Shown: positions 12,118 through 22,100 of the stretch, piece by piece
Numbering within the stretch: the first letter of the stretch is position 1
Layout of the letters: the number at the start of each line of letters is the position of its first letter
From: Penicillium oxalicum
Lineage: Eukaryota > Ascomycota > Eurotiomycetes > Eurotiales > Aspergillaceae
NCBI RefSeq assembly: GCF_001723175.1
Contig: NC_064653.1
Location: 3,038,001 to 3,102,000 of the forward strand
Length of the DNA stretch: 64,000 nt
Reading direction: 5' to 3'
Program-made: the position numbers and the translations under genes
The notes under the pieces: generated by a model
The model's database searches: none
What the model saw: the letters and a program-made list of their open reading frames with translations, nothing else
What the model was told of the DNA's origin: nothing

Positions 12118-12714
12118 GGCGCTGTGCCGTTTCTCAATATTATTTGACTACCAGTGCGTTTTCTTTGATGAGAAAGGTTTGCTGCTGAGGTCCGCGAAGA
12201 GTGGAAAAGCGTTTTGTTGCATCTCTGCTCCAGTTCATATACCTAGTTTACCCTGGAAGATTTAGCAGTGCCAGGAGTCTCGAAGTTATAGGGTTAGCCG
12301 TTTATCTAATTGTCAGTACTCGAAGGTAATAAGTAGACTCCCTCGTGGTGGGTGTCAGTAAGAGTGCAGTTACACATATTGCAGGAATGGCTTTCAAGAG
12401 TATCGGTCAGCTAATACATAGTGGAAAGAGTCAGGGTTAGCAAAGTTTTCCCGCCACCCAAGCTCTTGATTCGATCACAGCGAAGGGCAGATAGAATGAC
12501 CCGCAGAGACTGGATTGAGATTTGAATACAAGAGCCAGGGACCTAGCGAAGTATTCGCCAAATGCTAAATTGGGGCAACTGGCCCCGCGAAGACGCCTCC
12601 TCAAAGCTCACAAAAGCGAAGGTCGGTCCTTTGGACCCCATTCTGGGTAGCAGAAAGACAAATCTACGCGGAACAGGCGTTAACTGACCGCGGCAAAGTA
12701 TCGTTAACATGTTT
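12118..12714. other. Convergent intergenic region between the two Zn2Cys6 genes
   Basis: The intact regulator ends at 12117 on the plus strand and the broken one ends at 12715 on the minus strand. The interval holds only their 3' flanks. No gene or element was recognised. Confidence 0.6.
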
Positions 12715-15222
12715 TCAGGTCTTGGGGAAGAATTCTTTGCCATGTCGTGACAAGATTCCCATGCAAACAAGCAATGCTTTCTTGGAACGGGGATCTTTGT
12801 CAGACATGGCATGAAGCCACCTGAGAGCTTTTTCAACGTAATTGACCAGATAAGCTGCCTCCAGTGTTTGTGGTTGCGTGCGATAAAAGAGCTGCGTGAG
12901 GATGACGGTCACGGATTGCATGAAATAGTGAAGAACACACCACCACGGGGAGACCTCAAAAAGCCAGGTCGTACTTGGTTCGTCAGGGAGCATGTCCCAC
13001 ATTTCACATGCCATCCGTACACAGACGGCTGCCATCGTATCACAAAAGGTGCCACCTGCCCGGGCATGAGCGCTTGAGGGTTGATAAGCCAGCTGGCTTA
13101 AACAGGGCTGAGTGATGACGATCTTGGTATTGTAGAAGCGGAACCCAATGTCCGCGCGTTGGCGTACAAATGGGTCGCTATCAATCCCGCTTAGCTTCGA
13201 GATCTGGAATTCTGCTGGCAGGCGAGATAACCAGGCGTCAGCATTCGCGTTGAGGTTGGATATCACAACTTCAATCTATATCCAAGATTTGCTGGTCGCA
13301 CCAGGGGCATACAGTGTCTGAACAGCGTCCCTCGTGAGACGATCGAGGTCCAGTCCGTACAGAAAAGCCAAGGAAGTGTTGGGCGTGATAGTCCCTATCA
13401 AATCTGCCATCACTTTCTCGGCTTTCTTTCCTTTTCTAGAATAATCTCTTGCGGGAACATGCGGGTTTGGTGAGCTTTCTTCTGTCCCACTGTTGGGAGT
13501 CTCGTCGCTGCCTGGGCTCAGAAGAGAGGTCACCAACGCGGTCCGGACGGTCATGTCATCTACAATCTCAATGATGCTCGTCACATCGAAATCCTCCTCG
13601 ATGAATGGGATCGGCAATGGTGTTGTACAGAAAGCAGTCCGTATGGGGTGGGCGACCCACTCGCACGCAAAGCCCTGCGTCAAGCGTAGAGAGCGCCCAC
13701 CACACTCTATATCTGGTCTCTTTCGAGATCAGCGGGACACTTCGTGTCTCACTGCGAAGATTCAACCCCATTGCAATCGCCGATCTGATTGCAATTCCGT
13801 TTATCCGCCAAGATCTGTTGCAGATGACCAGTCGTACCGATTAGAAACTGCTTAAACAAATTGTTCCGGTAATAAATTATTTTCTTTGACTTACCGGTTC
13901 ACTTGGCCAGTGCAGAAGAGATAGAAAGCGATCAAACCTTCAACTTGCACTTGCTGAAGGCTAACGTGATCAAGAAGTGAAACACTGCCCATACCCAAAC
14001 GCCAACCTCTAGCGAAAGTACGAGAGATGGTTGTCACCGTCAACTTTGAAGCCATCATCGACAAGTGGCGCATATGCCGCAGCGATGGCAAATACAAGAT
14101 TCAGCACTGCGATCCATCGCTTCCCGGGTCGCACATTTGCGTCACTATAGAAGGATTGATATTGCGTCAAAAAGACCCCTTGCCGATGATTGGAAATGTC
14201 GGATGCACTGTGTCGGAAGTAGAGATCCACGAAGTGGTCAGCAATGTGTGAAGGCGGTCGCTTAGAGAGCTCTGCCCGGTCAAGACTGAGAATTTCAATG
14301 CCATCCTCGAAGTAGCTCAAGGATGAAATTGAGACAGTCTCTTGGTCCGCGTCATCGCCAGCGCCAGGTATTGATTTTCCATTGTCGAGATGTCGCTTGA
14401 GTTTGTACAGCCACGCCAGTTCCGAGTGCGCACCAACAAATCAGTTGCGCGAACTTTCTCGTCGCGGTTGAAATCCTCTTCTGTACAGTTTGTAATGCTG
14501 GTTGCAAAGTTTGATGTTTCGCCTTCGGAAAAAGGTTTTGGGCGGCTCTACACCATCGTGATTAGATTCAGCGTATCCCGCAATCCTAGTTACAGGTAAC
14601 CGTAGGGTGAAAACCGCAGAGAAAAGACTAGGTACGGTTAGATCTTACCATTCCCGATTGACGCCCGATAGCGTGATCCACGTGTTGAACCAAGACTGGC
14701 TCAAGTCTTGGATATAATTCTCGCACTAAGGTCTCGTACACGTTGAGTTGGGCGGTCAGCTCATCCAGTTGCCTAGACAATCCACGTGAGTCTCAATTCG
14801 CGTGAGAAAGAGCGTCGCTAGTTCACCTACTTGAGCATTTTCTCACGCTTCCGGTCCCCATATGAACAAGTCATGCCCGACTCCTGGCATCTGTGGCATG
14901 ATGGTCGATGGCCACTGCATTTGGCTTTCTGGTCACGGCAAGCCTCGCATGCACGGCTCACGCGGCCACCGGTAGAATAAGCGACAGGGCGTGTCGCTCG
15001 TGGAATAGGGACTTTTGGATTTCGGGAGCCCTGGCCGAGGTCAGAAGCAAACTCTGAAGAATCCCGGCGACCAGCCAATAGCTCCGAAGTATGTGGTGAT
15101 AGTCCAGATGGCACGATACTGGATGCAAACCGGTACGTTGATTCGATCTGCTCATTAGTCGTCGGCTCATCTGGCAGGATGTTTGGTGCATAGGGAAAGC
15201 CGGTTTGGTGATAGTCACTCAT
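12715..15222 (-). pseudogene. Broken Zn2Cys6 transcription factor
   Basis: The start at 15222 (MSDYHQTGFPYAPN) leads into an intact zinc cluster, RACEACRDQKAKCSGHRPSC then HRCQESGMTCSYG. A linker exon (QLDELTAQLNVYETLVREL) follows. The regulatory domain is then readable only by switching frames. One shift is near 14440-14444 (before FVGAHSELAWLYKLKRHL), one near 14011-14020 (before ARGWRLGMGSVSLLDHVS) and one near 13625-13642 (before FCTTPLPIPFIEEDFDV). A TAG stop lies in frame at 13276-13278, and the sequence continues in that frame for about 185 codons to 12715. The middle part has the usual fungal_trans look (YFRHSASDISNHRQ, RPGKRWIAVLNLVFAIAAAY). A truncated product with only the zinc cluster and linker could still be made. 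It is not a close copy of the intact regulator next to it. Confidence 0.8.
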
Positions 15223-18200
15223 TTCTCAGTGGGCCTTGCGTCGTGAAAATGACAACTTGGGTGAAAAGCCATGCCCAAGCTAGGGAGTCTATGTTTGTGA
15301 CAAGTGACTCGAAGATAAACCCTAGCGGGGCTTGGAGCAAGGATCGTATCTTTCAAAAAAATTTCCGCCTAACTGGAACAGCCAGCATGCGCCACAGCAC
15401 GAAGCACCAATTCTTTATTGTTTGCACTAAGTGCTCAACAAGACTACCGTCAAGGACTGTGGGGGTCGGGCAGCCGTCAGCCGCTGTGGTATGCTGGATG
15501 TGACTGCCGTGTAGATTCGCCACTCGGATTGCGGGCCGCTTGAACCCATCGGTAGTCGCATCCAGGGCACTCTCTGGGGAGTTTTGCATCAACGCAATTG
15601 GCTGGAATTGACTGGCCGTAAAATTTTCCTGTGCACAGAAATAAGGCTCAAGAAGGACAGGATGTCACCGAAGTCTGGACCATGTGTTCTGTTTGGTCTC
15701 GAACCAAAATTTGGCAAGGAGGTACTATTCCGCATAGTATATAGCTCCGGGCTTACAGATACAGGGGATCCGAGTTTGTGGTACCGGCAATTGCTTCGGA
15801 TTACAACACGGATAATAGAACTATGGTTTTTTCTGCTCTGGGATGGGAAACTTTGGCGTGGGTTTCCATTTATCGCGAAAGTGGGCGCATGCTCACGAGG
15901 TAATTGTCCTTGACTCCATGGAAAGGGGAGACATGATTCTCATCGTTGATCGCCCTGTATAGTCCTGCGGTGTGACGACTTTGGCCGCGCGAATTGGGTC
16001 GTAAAAATTGGGCTCTTGGCTTTGCATTGCGCATGGATATTGCGAGACAATTTCGAAGCTGATAGAGCCACAGCAGGTCTCCACCGGCAAGCCGATATGG
16101 GACTTGTCGGAAGCGATGAAAAGCAGACTCGTTTTCTTTGGAAAGCAATTGGTCTATTTGAAACATTTCGATAGCTCGAAGCTGGCGTTACCAGACGGAA
16201 CGCCTTGGCACAGTGTGATTTTGTACTCGTAAAAGGGAGCGACCAGGTGCTGAACTTATTAGCAGTCAATTTCGCACTCCTTTTTCTCGAGCGTCAGAAT
16301 GGTGGCACTTTTTTTTTGTTTTCTTTCCCGTTGAGATGCTTTCTTGCCAACATTGATCCCAAGTTGACTGGCTTGGTTGAACCGGTCCACACTGCAAGGC
16401 CTCTTCGAGGAGGAGTCAGTCTCAGCCTCGGGAAATGATCGGAGCTTGTCGGGCTTTGGTTCAGTGCAGGCCCCTGTTTTGGCCAACTTGGATGCCTCAA
16501 ATGTGAATAACGCAAAGCGTCTTTCCGGATGTTGACCAGGTGTGAAACTGATGTTGCACTAAGTTCGCACAGTAAACTGCGTCTTTCTCTTCCAGCAACA
16601 ATCAGTTTACAGTTGTTGACCCCTTTCGCATGGTGCACATTCCAGCCACTCAAGGCGAAGATGACAAAATCTCGACTCGGCACGTTTCTGGCCACTGGCA
16701 CGATATGATCAACGCGCAGAGGAAAATGTGGTGCAATGATATTGCCATCAACTGAGGCCAAATATGGCATTTCACACATCACAGGCGTTTCCCAATGATT
16801 GCAAAATTGCTAACATCTTGATCTGACAGGTTTTTGACCCCCCCGTTTCATCAGACACTACGATCAATCAATCGCAGCCCGGCAGAGACGTCCTGATTCC
16901 GCGAAGGAAAAAGCTCGAGCCCTTAACGCGAGAATCAGTTGTGACTTCAATGACTGCTCTTCGTCGCGGCGTTTTCGGTATACCAAATGGTGAAAAGCGC
17001 AACGTGTCATCAAAGCGCTCGGGTCAATTCTGGGATGAGAGAAAGCTCTTCGTATGAGTTGAGATTTTCTGCGAGAATAGGAGCCTAGGAGTTGAGCCTT
17101 CCCAAACGATTCAGCGACATACAACCTCCAAACGCCTTTGGCCATTGAGGATCTGGGATAATGTCCCCCGTGATATGCGGAAAAGCCCCATTGCTCGATA
17201 TACAGGGATTTGAGATGGAATTAGAACAGTCCTGGATTATTTGCACGCGAAAAAATGATCAGCTCTGTATTCAGTGAACATCTTGGGGGAGAGGTCTGCC
17301 TTTCACCCTCATCACTCCGCAAGTCAAGAACTCAAGCTGCTGCCATCAATTTTCACCCCCTGATGGCAAATGTCTGAAATGACAATATAGCCGTGATAAA
17401 GCTGCTGGGCTATACTGCCTATTTCAGTCTCGGTGGTTCTTGTTGAGGGGCATCAAACGTGAAGTCTCACCAGTCAGGTTGACATACCACAGACGGACGC
17501 GCCTGATCTTCAGAGAATTTGTCCTCTTACTGATTCAGATCTCCCACTGTCTTGCACACATGGCTACTTTTGCGGGGGCTCATCACGGCACCATCGACTT
17601 GATTTGATCCATCGCAATCAATATGGCTCTCTTGTTTGAAGTGGTGGAGCATCGCCTAGACTGCAGATCCACCCCTGCTGAAGTGAATCTTTGGCCTCAG
17701 GGAATCAAACAGTTTTCACGCTGAGTGGGCAAGTAAAATTCAACAAGAACTCGACCACTGTGATCGAAACTTTCAAGCATATTATCTGCACTCAATTTAG
17801 ATCCAGAGCTTTGCAATTTGATTCGAAAGGGTGAAACACTGATTGTCGTCGACAGATGCAGTGAGAGGAGAGAAGTCCTGGCGTTGCGGCCGGACTATAT
17901 TTCCGGTTGGACAAGCAGGGCTAGTCGGCAGTCGAACAATTTGCCCTAACCTGAGGCTCCGGTCATACCTTCGAACCCATGTTCACTGTTCCAATCAACG
18001 AGTCAGGAGCTGTTGAAATGAGAGCCTTGAGACAGCGATCCGAATCAGTTCGCTTCGGAATATACCAAAACTTTCAACAAAGAGTCATGAGCATCTTCAC
18101 TTCTTTCAACCAAGGATGCGCCATGTGCCACCAACACAGCGATGTATCCCGTCACGAATGTTCCATTGCAGCGAACGGAAGTCGATTGAAAGTCGCAATA

Positions 18201-19149
18201 AATCTACCACTTACCTACCTACACAGCTTGGAGGGCGCGGTAACGCAAGCGAACATGGCCCTCGCATCGTTGAGGCTGATTTGAGAATTGCCGAGTGTCA
18301 TATTGGATCCATGATGGACAGCAAAGAACCAAGACGACCCGCAATTCTCCCCAACCAAAGAAATCTACTAGAACCTGGAGCTACCTCCAAGCAGAAGAAA
18401 ACTAGTTTCTCTGGTTGCCACCTTGGAACCGAGGTTGCGAAACGCACATCTATTACAGATCCAGACGGAAGTTCTGTTTTGCTCCTTGGTTCACTCAAGA
18501 TCCTATTGCTTTTGGACCCGACTCCAGTGCCCAGTATCGGGCGCGTTCTCGAGATTTACACGAATTGGCTCTTAATTACTGCTGTTAGTGTCCAAATTTC
18601 GTCCGATATTATAGACAAAAATTGACGTGGCCGGTATAACGTACCTCCGGCAGTTGGAATACGATGCATTCATATACGCCAACGTTGATAATCTGATAAT
18701 ACTAGTACTTTACACAATCACAGGTACAAAGAGATACAAAGAGAAGCCACTCAGATACCTGGTTTCCACATTCTCAAAAAAAACTCACCGCCGGCCCTCG
18801 GCAGATAATGTGTAGCATTGGAGTTGTAGCTGAGCTTGCAAGCATAGCACATGCCATTTCTCATTCTTCATTTGGAAGACCGAGAAGTGAAATTCCTTCC
18901 TCGCGCAGCCTGGACAAAAGCTGAACTGCATTGCTCTCAACAGGGATCTAATGCCCGTGTTACCACCGCGCAAGGTGATGTGACACCTGAGGCAGAACAA
19001 GGTGACAAGAAATTCACGTGATGAAGCTCTTATCTTATCGTCCATTCCCAGGATTCGCGCGAGAGGCCCGAGATCGCGAGGCGGAGTAAGTGTCTCCTCT
19101 TCCAAAAAGAACTGCAATTCCTTTCTTGCCAATGCAGTGAAGCTAGACG
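15223..19149. other. 3.9 kb gene-poor stretch
   Basis: No gene can be supported. Open frames are short, overlap on both strands and do not show codon bias or known motifs. Frames on the minus strand at about 15870-16270 and 16294-16782 contain some protein-like runs (PVETCCGSISFEIVSQYPC, CEMPYLASVDGNIIAP) that could be remains of a decayed gene, but I cannot name a family. The last 300 bases form the IML1 promoter and include TCACGTGA at 19014-19021. Confidence 0.55.
19014..19021. promoter_or_regulatory. TCACGTGA palindrome upstream of IML1
   Basis: A full eight-base palindrome with a CACGTG E-box core lies 129 bp before the IML1 start. Such sites bind bHLH factors in fungi (Cbf1, Pho4 and SREBP-like types). 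The position fits a promoter element, but no binding is shown. Confidence 0.4.
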
Positions 19150-22100
19150 ATGTCTCTGCGTGGGCCTATGCGGCGGTCCCACTTGCGGCAGGTCAGCGCC
19201 GCAAGCTTGGAGAGCCTCTCAACGGCCCACTCAATGGAGGCGTCGCATCGTGACCATGGCCCCACGCTGGACGGACGCATGGTTCGAATGTCGACAAGCC
19301 TGGCTAGGCGACAATGCACCTTATGGGTTCACGATGAGATGTTCTCGCGCGAAGAACTTCTACTCAACCCCTCTGCCTTTGGAGAAAGTGAAGTCCAAGT
19401 CGGTGATATTGTGGAGATTCTGCCAGTACGTGGATCTGGGGATCCGATCCATTCTAGTCTGAAAGCCGATGCTTCAGTGAAGATAGCGCGCGACAGCTTG
19501 AATGATGCGGGTGTCTCTTCGAAGCCTGACAGCACTTCGAAATTCAAAACGCCGCTTCAAAGTCGATGTCTATGTGTGGTGAAACCAATGCCGGCTGAGA
19601 TCAAGGCTCGCCATCCCAAACTGGAAATATCCGTGACCAGCAGTGTGGCCAACATCTTTGGGCTCAAGAACCGCACTCAGGTATATCTGTCGATTGTGGA
19701 CCGAAAGAATTGCGCTGCCTCGCATGTGGACATTGCGTTCCGTGATCAGTACATGGTCCGTTCAGACATGTGGCGCCTCGTCGAGTCAGAGCTCGTTGAT
19801 AAGATTGTCTACAAAGGACAAAAGCTCATGTTCATGGGTAGTATCAAAGCAACTGTGAAAAATATCTTCATTCGTGAGAAGAAGGTCCTCTCGGGCTATT
19901 TTGCACCCAATACGATTCCCGTCTTCAGAAGCGAGTCGGCCAAATATGTCCTGTTCATCCAAATGTCCCGCGAAATGTGGGACTTCGATTCTGAGGGGTC
20001 GGGGGACATTCTCTTCAGTAGGGTCATCAACGGCTTTTTGCCTGAGCTTTTCAAGAGATGGGCGAATTCCGATGCGAAGCACTTGGTCACTATTGTGCTG
20101 TTCACCCGTGTCGAGTACGACGCAGCGGCCCATCCTGACCTGTCTCAATTTACTGGTGGAAATCTGAGAACCGATTCGAGCCCTAACCAAATGGCAACGC
20201 GAGACTTTTATCGCGTCGTGGTCAATGACATGGCCAGCGGTCACTGGACGACGATTCTGGATGAACTCAAGAAGAACTTTCGAACATTCTTGAGAGATGT
20301 CTCAATTTTGAAGTCGGACGACTTAGAACTCCCTTCTGTCGGCAATGTCCGACCGAATTCCAAAGTGCACACCGCGATTATTGCCGGGCGTCCGAGTACG
20401 GCTCTTCGAGGCAACATTCTCGAGGCCATTCATCTTGCATCCGCTCATCTAGCTTATGATCATATTGACCGGGATATGGTACATACGGGAACGTCAATTA
20501 TTGTCATTACGCCTGGAAGCGGCGTTTTTGAGGTTTCGTATGAGTCCTTAGCCTCTACAACTGAGGCCTTGGCGAATCGGGGCATCGCGATTGATTTGGT
20601 TTGCTTGAGTCCCATGCCCCTTCATTCAGTTCCGCTGTTCAAATATCGGGAGCCTACAGAACGATTTGTAAGCCCACGGCCAACAAGCCAAGCCTATGGA
20701 ACTAATCTGTCTCCCGAGACTCACCATTCCATCTCAAGCCTGACGAGCCGATCCTCGTATCTGTCACCTGGATCCTATTTTTCGGCCTCGCGGATGCGAG
20801 AGCGAAACAACAACCAATCGAATAACTGGTGCTATGGAATTCCGCACTGGCTCGACATTTCCTATTGGAATCCCGAAACGTATCGAGAAGCTCGACGAGT
20901 GCTTAAGAATGATCCCAACGCACCCATTCCGCTAACCGTCACTCGTCCATCCAAGGCTTTCATACCGAGAGTTCGTATGTACGAGATTCAAATGATGGGT
21001 GTAATGGAAAGTGAACAATCAAACATTTCAATCCCATATCTCATTGAAGAACGCAACATTCGCAGACGCCGTGAATCTGGACAGAGCGTTGTTGGTTCTA
21101 CTCGAGGTAGTGGGAAAGCTCGTTTCGCGAATTCGTCCTCTCTCAAAGTACAGTACAGTGATAGCCTGCGGCCAGAGCGATCCTCCATCCTGGAGAGTAT
21201 CTCCGATTCCAATGAGCTCGATACAAGTAGGCCTCAAAAGACACGCAAGGCTGTCATGGCTTGGATGGATCAATACGATGACAATCTGTTCTCCGCATCT
21301 TCGAAGCAGCGTCACGCTCAGAAGCCCCTAAGCAAGCGCATACATGAGCCGGAGGTACAAGCAAACGGCGCTCATGAACGAATGTCCGCACGGTCTATCC
21401 TGCGTCTTCGTGAGCATGAGTCCAATTCAAGCGAAAACAGTCAAATTCCTCGGGCCAGCGGGCCGCGCAGACTCGACGAATCGGCAGTTTCCACCCCCAA
21501 AAGCCCAGTCTCTATCAAGAACCTACCGGCGGCTAAACCTGCATTGAAGCCTCCTGCAGCCGTACGACCGCCCTCTCGAATCTCGCGTACTATCAGTTTT
21601 GCTCTTCGTGGGTTGAGCGCCACTCCACCGAGAGCGCAAGCAAGCACGGGCATTCATGTTGAACATGCCAACGCAGGACCCATGTCAAATAAGAGGGGTT
21701 CTACTAGTACCTTCTCGGATACCAAGAGTGTGGCGTCTCTGAGCCCTTCCGATACTGCATCAATTCGCACAATAGCCGATGTTGTTCCCCCGGATTCCAC
21801 TCCCCCAAAACTGCACCTGGAGACCCGTCCAACTCCCTCGAAGCCAATATCTATCAAGACTGTGTCGAGAAAGCCTTCCGAAGTCGCTGCCCAGTCCACC
21901 CGTGCCCAAACGCAGGGATCATTGTCAACCTCGGCCGCAGATGCTCAATCGAATGAAGAGGTTCCTGGAGAAGGCCCATTCCGACCGCGCGACCGGAAAG
22001 TCGAGATCACCATCAACCGCAGTTCTCGCGATATCTCTGTGAGGGCATCACCGAGTAAAGCTTTGTCTCCATGGGTTCGTTCCATAAATCCTTGCAATAC

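Noticed and set aside
12543..12836. 97-codon frame at the end of the broken Zn2Cys6 gene
   Set aside because: It overlaps the true C-terminal frame in another register and has no domain.
4158..15222. Secondary metabolite gene cluster
   Set aside because: Only transporters and regulators are present. No polyketide synthase, peptide synthetase, terpene synthase or tailoring enzyme was seen.
16294..16782. Possible cytochrome P450 fragment on the minus strand
   Set aside because: The run CEMPYLASVDGN recalls a P450 helix, but there is no ExxR or heme-binding motif and the likeness does not extend.
15223..19149. Transposon or RIP-mutated repeat
   Set aside because: No terminal repeats, transposase motifs or duplicated segments were visible, and the composition does not look strongly TA-biased by eye.
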